Assembly (NCBI RefSeq): GCF_032854445.1
Contig: NC_088295.1
Span: forward strand, 5,706,501-5,770,500
Length of the DNA: 64,000 nucleotides
Direction: 5' to 3'
Source of the DNA: Liolophura sinensis
Taxonomy: Eukaryota > Mollusca > Polyplacophora > Chitonida > Chitonidae
The notes under the pieces were generated by a model. It did no database searches, had not been told where the DNA came from, and worked only from the letters and a program-made list of their open reading frames with translations. Below are positions 37,615 to 64,000 of this stretch, in pieces; the first letter of the stretch is position 1; each line of letters starts with the position of its first letter. The position numbers and the translations under genes were made by a program.

Positions 37615-38745
37615 TCTGCTTCGTTTCTGAGTGGGATGGAACTCACTTGATCATCTACAATGTACAGCAAGGCGTCAGGTTAAAGTATCAGGTGGAAAAA
37701 ACTTTCCAAATGACCGTGACTGTGTAATTTAAGTTATTAATCTGAAGTTTTTAATTTGAAGTTTAAAACAAATGTAAAAATACGACGGTAGGTGAAAAAT
37801 TACTTGGTAGCTATCATTTTCATAAGCTGGATCCCAGGTCCGATCAGTTCTGGGTTTCTAAGATCGAAAGTTGTGCGAAATGTCACAGACAGGAAAGCCT
37901 ACGACATTCTGAAAAGCAATAGCCCTTCAACTGATCAAAATACCATGGAACAGAAATTCACATGTCGTTTTCTGTCAGTGTGAAGTTGGGATTATTGGCG
38001 TCAACGATCGCAGCCGGGAGAAAAGCAGACGACGTACCAGTGCAACAGCGACATCTATATTAGTGTGCATGAGTTATCTCCCTTAATTATATGTCCACAG
38101 GTCCTGGCGATGTTTTTACAGAAAAAACAAAACCCCAAAAAACACGAAGCTTAAAATGTCAGGATGGAGATTGAGATAAACACCTTGCAGGCCAGTTGTT
38201 GTGTGACAGCATGTACTACACCTGTGCCTGGGAAATAAATGATTTGAAATGAGTGATGTTTATTGCTGCAGGGTAAATTCGGTGAAATGAGAGTCTACAT
38301 ATGTGAGTTGTTTGATATTTTGTTCCATGGCTGAACACTAGCTGTACACATTTTATTTTAGCGTGTAATCTATATGTGGCTTGATTAACATTCTGCAAAG
38401 GCAAAAATTTGTAACTTACGTACTACTTTCTTTTCATATGTACATAGAACTATATTTCAATAAATACATTTTTGTTTGTTGTAGGTAACGTTATTTGCCG
38501 ACAGCTTTACACTTTATAAAACAGTCAGACTTTTTGGCATGTATCTCGCCATGCATTTTAGTTCGGTGCCACGGACTGAAGCGTCTTGCCTGTTGCGGTA
38601 GCTTCGGATGATTTTAGTGTGTGTGTGGGGGGGGGGGGGGGGAGGTTATTGTTGTGCGCATGCCACATTACACTTCCGGGGAGCACTTTTGACGTTTGTG
38701 TCCAGCAATTCTGATAAAAAAATTCGGGTTGTATTTGTCGCTACG
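37615..38745. promoter_or_regulatory. TEX14-PICK1 divergent intergenic region
   Basis: 1.13 kb between the TEX14 start codon (minus) and the upstream PICK1 start codon (plus). No exon of either gene was recognised inside. It holds a run of about 15 G at 38,628-38,642 and otherwise no clear motif. A shared promoter is inferred from orientation. Confidence 0.45.
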
Positions 38746-41700
38746 ATGGAGTATGAATTGGAGGAGGATAAACTGTAAGTAAAAGCCAAACACTAGTTTT
38801 CTTACACAGCATATAGCAATCAGTCGTTTTGCAGATTTGGCACGAAGCATATTGTGATATCGTGTTGATGGCTGCGGTGGCTCAGCGACGCCATGACTCG
38901 CAACACAGCCTAGCCCATTCGCTTACTGACAATTGAACGGGAAAGGTATGTTGTTATATATTTCCAGCAGGACAATTAAGTGGTCATGTGACGCTCATCT
39001 GCCGTCACGGTAAATGAAAATACTCCGCTGAAAGCATTAAATTCGGGATAAAAAAAAATAATCACGTGACGATATGGTCCAGCTGTTGCAGAATGCGGGT
39101 AGGTCTACACCTTACCTGGTGTTGTACAGGATACGGCTGAGGGCTGTAGCTGTAGCTGAAATACCTGTCGGTGTCACCTGTGTTATACGGTAACTGTACA
39201 GTTACTGTTCAGTCCTCATAGTTCATTACATCAACAAATTAGATAAACAAGTCTGTATGTGACAGGTGTGCAGTTCTCCACATGAACTGCCTGTGATTTA
39301 CATAAAGCCTGTGTGCTGATATATAAACTCTGTAAATGTGGAATAGATCATATGAGTATCAGCTTGTGCCAACCATGGATACAGACGAATACCGACAAAA
39401 ACACAAGCAGTTCGCCAAGTTCCCATGGGAAGATGCCATGTAAGTTTAATTACCATGTTAAGGCTGTAATGTATATCTGTTCATAAATGTGTTGGCAACC
39501 GCACAGTCAAAAAATCAGACTGTTTCTGTGTATGACTTTTTGAAACTAAGTAATCATACTTGATGGTACATAACTTCTGTCTGATATTTTGATTTCACTA
39601 CAGTAGTGACATCAAAATATCGAATTGAAGGCACTGTCAAGTAGGACCAGAAAGTAATTGTTTAAAAAAGTTACATGTAAATAGGTTGTTGCAAACAGTA
39701 TGGCATGTATGGGTCACTATCAGTCTTCCCACATGTTACTGTTTAAGCTGAGACAGCATTTCAGAAGTCTTCTGAGTTCACACAGGTTTGGACGAGACGA
39801 GTTGGGGGTTCTCGCAAACTAATGTGGCTAAAAGGCGAGGCTTCATGATGGTTGCTAGATTGAATATACATCTTGCATAGTCATGTCTGTCAGCTCAGCA
39901 GTTGGTAACACGTGTAAAATCAAATATTTTAGCTGTGCTAGCTTGTGAAATCTCCCACACCTTGTCTCATTCAAACCTACGTGAACCAGCTCGGCTAATT
40001 GTTACCATTCTATGAGTATTAGATGTAAATTGGTTTTATGATAATTGATAGAAAGGTAAATGTAAATGTATCTGTTTTTACAGGGGCATGACAGTTACGT
40101 CTGGGAGTGTGACTCTACAGAAGGATGCCCAGAATCTGATAGGCATCAGTATAGGGGGTGGGGCCCCACTCTGCCCCTGCCTCTATGTTGTACAAATATT
40201 TGACAACACGCCAGCGGCCAAGGATGGTACATTGGCCGCAGGGGATGAGATTGTAGGTGTTAGCTCCCAGTCTGTGAAAGGCAGGACTAAGGTGGAAGTG
40301 GCCCGACTTATCCAATCTATAAAGGTAAGGATGACTTTTAAGTGAGAAATATTTAGCCCCAAGTTACAAGGTTATTCCTTACACATGTACACTTTTTTTT
40401 TTTTTGTGATATGTCAGTCACCCTTGGTTTGTGACTTGTTATCCACAAGATGTACATCCTTGTATATAATAATATAAACAAAACAAAAAATATTTTAAGG
40501 AGGAAGAAAAAAGGTATTTAACTGTTGGCTGTTAATTGTTTTATTTTTTTGTTTGTTTGTTTTTTTCAGTCAGAGGTCACCATCAACTATAACAAACTCC
40601 ATGCAGATCCAAAACAAGGGAAATCATTAGATATAGGTGAGGAATTAACTAGCTCCCAAGTGTCATGTTGTGAAATTAGATAGCATGTTCTTACACTACA
40701 AGATATATGTACTGTATAAAGTATTTGTATTAATGTTTAAAATATGAATGAATTGTTCTGTTCTGAATCTGAGGATGTTGTCTCTCACTGTATGAAGTTG
40801 TCATGATCTGATGCTCTGCAAAACCAGTTTTGATATTATACTTCAATTTTCTGATTTGACAGTGCTGAAGAAAACTAAACATCGGTTTGTAGAAACCATG
40901 AGTTCAAACACAGCAGATGCATTGGGATTAAGTAGAGCAATTCTCTGTAATGGTAAGGAGATGAAAAGCATTTTTGCTTTAAATGCAGAGAAGCACATTG
41001 CATGTACATGTCTATGTATTCTACACAGTCTACAGAGTGACTAATTACTAGAATTTATCATGTGGACTGCTTACTTAAGAAGTTAAATACATGTACACAG
41101 TTGTGTGAGTCTCCTCGCTTTAATTTGATATCACTGAGTTTTGCAATATTTGGTCAAGTGAATATTTACACATGGAATGTATGAAGATGTATTGTTACAT
41201 GAATAATGTTCTCATATCAAAGTCTTACCTTTGTTACATGTATTACCCATGTGCACTGAGTATAAAAGCACTGCTAAATTTTGAATGTGTAATGTGTTGT
41301 GTCATTGGAAATTTCATGTATAGCATGCCCGAGGTTTTGGGTTTAGTGTTGACGTTCTTGTGATATTGGTACAGATGGTCTTGTGAAGAAACTGGAGGAG
41401 TTGGAGAGAACAGCAGGCATGTACTGGGGCATGATACAGCAAACCAAGAAACTATTGCGGGCCTTCTTTGATCTCTCACAGTCACACAAAGGTATGAAAG
41501 CTTAACAGCAGACCTCTCCGCCATGATGCATTCACACACAAAATGGCAAACGTGAATGTAACCATTGGTGCTCTTTTTTTTCTGCATACATGTCTACTTC
41601 CTGCAAAAGCTTTCTGTAAACACCTAAATGCCTGAAAGTTTTTATAATGTAATTAAGAATAAGTTGTTTGTGTGCTCCTTGGGCAGCTAAATGTAAATAT

Positions 41701-44700
41701 TGTATTTGCCTTAAAATTAATGACAAAAAGTATATTTTTAAGGTCATAATATATTACTTTTACATCTTTTTTCATCTAACCAGCATGTAAGTAAGATGTT
41801 TAATGAAGCCTATCTCCCTCTTAAATTTGAATGTATATGCTGTTGATATGATAATGAATGCCGGTGCTGTAGACAAAGCTTCAGTGCAGTTATTGGAAGT
41901 AAAGGAAAATGTACACGTGAAATCTATGTAAATGTGTTTGTCTCACTTCAGCATTTGGTGAAGTGTTTGCAGCTATTGGTGTGCGTGAGCCTCAACCTGC
42001 TGCAAGTGAAGCCTTTAGTCAGTTTGGAGAAGCTCACAGAAACATGGAGAAATTCGCCATTCGTATGTTAAAGACAGTTAAACCGGTAGGAATTCATTGT
42101 TTAATTATTGTTCAATTTGTGGTCTAAGAGACTGTTCACTTTTAATACAAGTCCATTGTTTTAACAGTAACAGATATGGCTTAAACTAGAGTAGTACTTT
42201 ATTGAGGAGGGTTTTCTTGTTCCATATTTTGTAGAGCTGCTGGCTCCTTTCAGTGATAGTACATGTTTGGAATACACCTGGTTTTGTACCTGTATTGGCA
42301 TGCTGATTGCTTTTTTGTTACAGATGATCAGTGACTTAAACACTTTCCTCCTAAAGGCTGTCCCTGATACCAGACTCACTATCAAGAAGTACCTAGATGC
42401 TAAGTTTGAATATCTGGTAAGGTTGGAGAGAGCAAACACATGTATCAGGTTAATGGCATTTTACACCAAGCAACAGAAACATCTGAGCTGTGTTAACTGA
42501 AATACACTTTGACCGTTTTTTTCTACCATTGTAACTGGTGTGGCCACGAGTTTGGAAATTATCTGTTAAACCAAAATTTCCTTTATAAAACATGATGTTG
42601 GCAACTGTATACATTTACGCTGTTCATTTATCAGTCCCTTTTCCCCCCGATTCCACAATGAGCATCATCATAAATGTGTTAGTGTTGCATTCAGTTCAAA
42701 GTTTAGGCTCAGTCTGCATTGTCTTTAATCGTTAATACAACATTTGTACACAACTGTATCGATTCTTCCAAATTTCTGTTAGTCTGGCTGTTGCACATTT
42801 ATGTTGTGGTCTGCATCAAATACTGATTAATCCATTGGTGTAACCAGTCCTGCCAAGTGTGCATTGAGATTACATCCACCGTTACTTCTTAGTTTACCCG
42901 GGTACACATTATAATTGAGTATTCTTCTCAGTCTTTATTTATTTCTTCCTGGTTTAGTCTTACTGCTTGAAGGTGAAGGAAATGGATGATGAAGAGTACA
43001 GTTATGCTGCGCTTCAAGAGCCTCTGTACAGAGTTGAGACTGGAAACTATGAATACAGGTAGGTGTGAGTCATAATCTACATGTGTGTTGGTTGTCTCCT
43101 GCCCCATGTTGAGGAGACAGAACTGGGTGTGAGCCAGGTGGTCAGAATATAGTCTGTGTTTTTGAGTATGATATTAAACCCCATTAAAATTAATGAATAC
43201 ATCCTGTCTTAGAGCAGATGAGATATGTGTCATAATAAGCAGTCAGTTTGCTAAGGTACCGTTCTATTGTATAAATCATGTATGGTAAATATTGCCATTT
43301 TTGGACTAATCACCTACTCCATCTGTCCTGGTTTAGGTTGATTTTGCGATGTCGACAAGATGCTAGATCCCGCTTTGCCCGCATGCGATCAGACGTCTTG
43401 GTCAAGATGGAACTTCTGGATCAGAAACATGGTGAGGATTTGTATGGAGAAATTAAGTCACTTTGGTATTGGTGGTAACAGATTTCAAGTTTGTGTTAGT
43501 GATAATACTAGTGGACACAGCAAATCAGTTTTGTGAGGTGAAAATAAAAAGTTGTGTAAGAGCATTCACTGGAAATTTCAAGGACTGTATTGCACATTAA
43601 AGACCCAAGAAGAAAAGCAAATAGGTTTTGATGGAAATAATGTATAATGGGCTCTCATTCATTCACTGAAGGTTAAGTTTCTTTTGTTTTTTTTCAGCTC
43701 TTGTATATTGGGCTATCATACATGAATTGAATGTTAGGCTTTATTTTTTTGCTCCCTAGTTTGAAGGATGATGTAAATGCACATCCTCAGATAGCAGGTT
43801 AAGCTTTTTTTCCTTTAGCTGTATGATGGCAATCATACGTGGATCTCCAACACCCCCTGATAGAAAGTTAAGTTTTGTTTGTGTTTTTTTTTTTTTTTTT
43901 TCATTTCCCTTTTGTATCTCCACAAAGGGTGTACTGATCAAAGGTTGAACTGTTTTATTGGTTTTAATTAATAGACTTTCAATTAAAAAATTTACAAGTT
44001 ATATAAATTCAATTTGGTTTCTGTAGTAAACGTGCTCTGTAGAAATTAAGTCTCCATGTAGGGCAACAATTTCTTGTATACAGCGTTTCTGTGATCTTAT
44101 TGCTTATGAGATTTATGGACTTCGCCAGATTTACCATTAGTGTAATCAAGAAAAGTTTCATGTAAGGCTAAAGTTTTTATGCACATGCTTACCTACTTGT
44201 AGGAGAACAAGAAGGGTATTGGGTTCCTCTGCCGATTTTACCATTTTCCTGTTTTGTGGACACACATTCAAATTGGCTTCATTCTGTTCTCCTGTAAACC
44301 CAGATTGCTGCAAGCCTCTCTTGTAGGGCTACAGTTTCTTATGCTTCTTATAATTTATGGTGGTAAGCTTTTTTGTTTCACTAACTGATTTACCAGATTT
44401 GTAGAGTGTAAGACTTTACCTTGGTGTATACCAATTTATCTGGAAAGCTTTCTACATCTGTATTAGTTCTTGGAACCTATGACACTGGCCAATGCATGTG
44501 CCTTCCTATACTGTGACGGAATGTTTAAATCATCCACGCAGACTGTTGTCAGCAGAGTATTTACTCAGCCAATCAGAGTCTGTCGTTGCCTCCCTTAGTG
44601 CATGGATAGCCAATCATGGGAAGCGATTTGAACTTCAGCGAGTTGGTTCTCGAACACGCCACAATGAAGTTTTTTTTACTACCGTTTCTCAGCTATTCAC

Positions 44701-45213
44701 AGCTTTGGAATTGTTCATGGATTGCTGCATGCAGTTCACAGTTTGCATATAAAAGTCCACTGCCTCAGTTTTGTGTACAAACTCCCCACAGTGACGTCTT
44801 TACTACCACAACACTTTATTCTGATTCCATTGTCTAGGTGACTGCTATAGCAGGCGAGCTGGTGGGATTCTCTGAATGCCTTGTTACCTTTCTTATGTGT
44901 GTTGGCACTGTTTTTTTAGATAAACCAATTGTGTATTAAGTAAATCTCTATGTCCACAGTACAAGACATCGTGTTCCAGTTACAACGGTTTGTATCAGCC
45001 ATGGCTAAGTACCATAATGACTGTCATGGGGTGATGAAAGACGCAGTGGTCTTCCCAATTGAGGTTGACTTGTCTCGGGGGACGTTCACATATGACACTG
45101 GCGAGCAGTTCAACGATGGAGAGGATGAAGATGACGAAGAGGAGGAAGTAAACTCTGACCCCAAACAGCAGCAGCAGCAGCAGAACTTTGGGGACCTGAT
45201 CAGTACAGAGTGA
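38746..45213 (+). CDS. PICK1: PICK1, PDZ-BAR protein (10 exons, complete)
   Basis: PICK1 binds PKC-alpha and receptor C-termini through its PDZ domain and curves membranes with its BAR domain, directing receptor and vesicle trafficking. Exons: 38746-38774, 40084-40324, 40570-40636, 40863-40952, 41375-41491, 41952-42085, 42324-42416, 42958-43058, 43337-43431, 44960-45213; phases agree, giving 406 aa (human 415). The start MEYELEEDKLG parallels the human N-terminus. The PDZ domain (about 12-97) has the carboxylate loop LIGISIGGG and DNTPAAKDGTLAAGDEI. The BAR region contains DALGLSRAILCNDGLVK, REPQPAASEAF, PDTRLTIKKYLD, KVKEMDDEEYS and MELLDQKHVQDIVFQLQR. The C-terminus is acidic with a six-Gln run. 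AATAAA at 46,247-46,252 is a possible poly(A) signal. Confidence 0.97.
39375..39439 (+). CDS. PICK1: Candidate alternative first exon of PICK1
   Basis: ATG at 39,375 opens 21 codons plus two bases (starts MDTDEYRQKHKQ, ends FPWEDA) and stops at a strong gtaagt donor in phase 2, the same phase as the upstream first exon at 38,746-38,774. Either would join exon 2 at 40,084 in frame. The peptide has no match I recognise in vertebrate PICK1. It could instead be chance; transcript data would decide. Confidence 0.6.
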
Positions 45214-46572
45214 AACCTGAATCTCAAGAGGATCAGCTATGAATCTCTGTGCGGTAACTAAGGGATAACAGGACTTGGAACACCTTCATTTATTTATTGT
45301 GAATGTGATAAAAAGTTCATTCCATGTAGGGGAGCAATACCCTGTAAAAAGGCTGCATATTGGCTCTCCAAGCAGGCCCCAATACAGTCACAGCTGTGAG
45401 TCATACACAGGTTACCCATGTCCATGTCCATTGTGCAATGTCTGCAGTAAATGGAAGTATTCAATTGTCATCAGTTTGGAAGTCTTTCCAAGGTCACTTT
45501 GATGTGTTTGAGATTGTTAAAACCCTTTAGAAAGGTAAAGCAATTGACTTTCCAGTGCCTGGCCAAGCACTGGTTTTATTACCAGACATGTAGTCGAGGC
45601 CTTTCTCTACATAATCACATTCCCAGCATTCGAGGACCGGTGTCCATTATGGTTGTGCAGATTGAACATATACAGGGATGTTAATTAAGACAACTCTTGG
45701 TATTGGTAGTGCTGTAACGTCTATAGTGATAATCTTGGTGAGCTGGCCAGTCTGCATTGACCAAAAATTTCCAGTGAATATTGGATTGTCAAGGTGCATT
45801 AAGGTTTTCACAGCCAAACTGATGTGTAAAAAAAATCTTGTTCAGCGGCTACTGATCTTTTTGGATAATGCATGAAAAATTGGTGCTGCATCAGATTTTT
45901 ACAGCTGTTCAGTATCAACCAGGTACCACGATTATTGTGTCGGAACAGTTTGTTACATTGTATTATCTAAACTGCTTAAATCAGGGGCCGATTCCACCAA
46001 GCCATTTCTGACTTAAGTCATAACTTCTTTACAATGCTTAGTTGTTGGTGCTGGAAGTAGAAATTTGGACACTTTTATCTTTAGCTGATACTGATAAGGT
46101 GCACAAAATTCTAATTTCTAAAACTGAAAAATAAGCTTTACGATCGTATTTCAATTTTTCACTTGAATCATAAATGGCTTTGTTAATCGCACCCAGGACA
46201 TTGATTTGAAAATACTATTCATCATTCCATGATATGGTCAGTGTGCAATAAATTGTCCAATAAGAATCAAGTCTTCATCCAGCCTTGTCCATAATGGCAG
46301 CCGAACTATTAAATATTTCTGGCCATGGCTTCAAAGCTTTGAATAATGTATAGTACTTCAAAAGAAAAAAGGCATTAGTAATTCAACCTTAGTTATTTTG
46401 GAAGAGGGGTGGAAAAGGACCTAAATGGCCTCAGCCAATGTTTCTGACTGGCTGAAAATTCTTACGAGGCCATATTAGCATTATCAGGAACATGATACGT
46501 CGTTCATACCACAGACGTGATGAAATGTGTCTTGGTGGGGTTGTAGAAGTTATAGAAACACGCCCAATTGGT

Positions 46573-46745
46573 TGTATTTGATTGGTGTTTTAAGCTACAC
46601 GAAAATATTTCACTTATTTGAAATATATATATATATATATATATATAGTGTCATGGTGGGGCGGGTCACCGACGACCATCTGCAGGTTGCTGGCAGATCT
46701 TCCCACTTGCGGCAGGAGAGGAAGCCAGCATGAGCTTGACTTGAC
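46573..46745 (-). mobile_element. SINE family 1, degenerate, with (AT)n insertion
   Basis: Tail-side sequence tttgattggtgttttaagct and core cgaccatctgcaggttgctg with cagatcttcccac match the family in minus orientation. The middle is replaced by an (AT)n microsatellite at about 46,623-46,646. Confidence 0.65.
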
Positions 46746-47850
46746 CTTGCAAAACTTTCGAATTTCTCAGAGAGCACGATTTTGCTTACTTTAAACTCTG
46801 ATATCCTGGTTATGTAACATCAAGAATATAACAGATGTATTCTCTATAAACTTTTGTGGAATTTGTTATCCACTTTTGGCATAACAGTTAAGTTTTAAGC
46901 TTTATGATGACCTGTGGGCTTTGGCTGGTTTCCAGGTTGCCCCATACAACATATGGTGGATCACATAACATACAAATCCAGATTCCAGATGAGCTGTTTA
47001 CCAGGCCACATTTTAATTTCATTGGAAGATGTTAGTATGAGCATCAGACATTTCAGGTATAAATGTAGCCAGGTCCTCCCAAATGTTCAAACCTCTGGAC
47101 TTAGGGAGGCACAATTTCACTTTGGTAGTTTTCCAGGTAAAGCCAAGTGAAGGTTTCAATTCAGGTTCAAGGCTCCTCACTGTGTAAATTAACCACTGCA
47201 TTTGCTGAACTACGGGCATAAAATTCAAGCAAGGTGAAATCGAACATTACAGGGAGGTTTACAGGATGGTGCTCGTGTCGAGTCCTACAACTATAATTTA
47301 AAACAAATTCCGGTTGAAAAGTGGGATTTCACAGATGAATTGTATCCCAAACCACTAGCCAGATATACTACTGCTACAACAAGTGCCTTTAAATTGGGCG
47401 AGATTGTACTGAGCTCAGTATGGATGATCTCATGCGGCAAAGCTGGGGATGAAACACATCTGTGGCATAAATGCACTTGACATTGCGTCAGGACATCTTT
47501 GGAATACGCGCCCCTGGTCACTGGCGGGGGTTAATTGGGGGGCAACTGAACACGGAGAATTTTCACGGAATCAATATGCTGTTTCCATTTTAAAGAGGGT
47601 GACTGTTTTAAACAGCCTTGCAGGATTCATGGACCGAGCGCTTAACTGGGGTTACTGGTAAATGACCAAGTACTGGTCCAGAAAACAGTGGCTATCAATA
47701 TGGTGAGTATCTCTTCTAAATAAACCACAAAATCTAGACTTGCAGCACTGGCACAGATTTTATTTTGAAAATAAGGCAGACAAGGCAAGTAAATGTCAAA
47801 ATAAATAAACTGATTCTTTAGAAGAACAAATAACGTGGACATCACACATG

Positions 47851-48297
47851 TATTCAGCACTAACAGTGAACAGGTGTTTTATCTGTAAAATGAAAAGATT
47901 TAAAGGAATGTTGTGTTGGCATAATTCACAGCGATGTAATGTTAATCCCGTTAATACAAAATATAACTACAAATTTTCATTGTAAACATAATTCATTAAC
48001 AAAATGACACATTAAATAACACCATAGTCCAGCACTATTATGAAAATGCCATACAGAAAGCAATTTTGACAAGTATTCAGCACTAACAGTGAACGGGTGT
48101 TTTAAATACTCTGTAAAATGAAAAATTTAAAGGAATGATGTGTTGGCATAATTTACAGGGATGTAACAATCCCATTAATACAAAATATAACGACAAATTT
48201 TCATTGTAAACATAATTCATTAACAAAATGACACATTAAATAACACCACAGTCTAGCACTATTATGAAAATGCCATACAGAAAGCAATGTTGACATG
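47851..48297. repeat. 223-bp tandem duplication, 2 copies
   Basis: tattcagcactaacagtgaa starts at 47,851 and again at 48,074, and both copies run through gaaaatgccatacagaaagc with few differences. It lies in the presumed FASN 3' UTR or just beyond it. Confidence 0.9.
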
Positions 48298-48304
48298 TAT
48301 GAGT

Positions 48305-48580
48305 ATCACCGAGATGAACCGTGTATTGGTTTAGTTGGGTGTCATCCAGTCACCCTCAAAACTCCACTTTAAATAATGACGGGTACATTAACGCCTCTTG
48401 TTCAAAGATCACCGGGATGAAGCAAGTATTGTTGTAGATGGGTTTCACCAGTATTCCTCAAAATTCAATCATAAATCATGACAGGCACCTTAATGCCTCT
48501 GGCTCAAAGATCACGGGTCCATTTGGGTCACACCCAGTATCCCTCAGAGCTCCAGTAATGGTGGCAGGCAGCTTAAAGCC
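48305..48580. repeat. About 100-bp tandem repeat, 2-3 degenerate copies
   Basis: Blocks starting atcaccgagatgaaccgtgt, atcaccgggatgaagcaagt and atcacgggtccatttgggtc share the order: match, cctcaaa, aatcatgac or aataatgac, then cctc-ttcaaagatc. Located in the FASN 3' region. Confidence 0.65.
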
Positions 48581-48757
48581 CTCCCCAAATGGGCCACTAC
48601 TCTCAAAAGGACCACTGCTCCCCCATGGGCCAATGCACACACTGCTCCCCTAAGGGCCACTGTTCCAAAGGATCATTGCTTTATCACGTTCTAAAGGATC
48701 ATTGCTCCATCAACAGAGTATTGGTTCAGTCTCTTTCCAGCCAACAAGTGTCAACTC

Positions 48758-64000
<15,243 letters not shown>

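Larger units (their letters stand above)
45214..48757. other. PICK1-FASN convergent interval
   Basis: No coding exon recognised in 3.5 kb. It should hold both 3' UTRs: a PICK1 AATAAA at 46,247-46,252, and on the minus strand a possible FASN signal (TTTATT at 47,759-47,764) about 1 kb past the FASN stop. It also contains a degenerate SINE (46,573-46,745) and two sets of tandem duplications (47,851-48,297 and about 48,305-48,580). Imperfect ggaccactgctccc-type repeats lie at about 48,590-48,710. Confidence 0.5.

Noticed and set aside
45024-45227. Minus-strand frame with long Ser and Cys runs
   Set aside because: Antisense of the acidic and poly-Gln tail of PICK1.

Overview
The window is animal nuclear DNA, most likely from a lophotrochozoan such as a mollusc or brachiopod. 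The evidence is AT-rich sequence with many short GT-AG introns, frequent tacatgta motifs, tRNA-derived SINEs with an (AAAT)n tail and a conserved core resembling the MetaSINE type, and five genes that each match a conserved metazoan family. Gene names come from recalled family sequences and motifs, not from database searches.

Layout: five genes on strictly alternating strands. (1) IQCE, minus strand, 5' part only (9,963 down to 2,655, then off the left edge). (2) SNX8, plus strand, complete in 14 exons (10,553-21,147), head-to-head with IQCE across about 590 bp. (3) TEX14, minus strand, complete in 24 exons (37,614 down to 24,866), tail-to-tail with SNX8. (4) PICK1, plus strand, complete in 10 exons (38,746-45,213), head-to-head with TEX14 across about 1.1 kb, with a second candidate first exon at 39,375. 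(5) FASN, minus strand, from the acyltransferase domain to the thioesterase (about 62,748 down to 48,758); its ketosynthase half lies beyond the right edge. Exon borders were set from splice sites, and the phases agree across every junction; the one exception is a single-base frame break in the large FASN exon at 59,170-59,175.

The five products are not one pathway. SNX8 and PICK1 are both BAR-domain trafficking proteins, IQCE is a ciliary (Hedgehog-related) scaffold, TEX14 is a pseudokinase of germ-cell intercellular bridges, and FASN makes palmitate.

The most unusual feature is that three of the five genes carry a tandem array whose unit includes a real splice junction. SNX8 has 18 copies of a 60-bp unit spanning the end of exon 4 and its 5' splice site. 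IQCE has 29 copies of a roughly 37-bp unit containing the 3' splice site and first codons of exon 2. FASN has at least 8 copies of a 100-107-bp unit spanning the end of an acyltransferase exon and its 5' splice site. Transposable-element debris (two SINE families, a TIR element pair, a LINE reverse-transcriptase relic) fills much of the intronic space.
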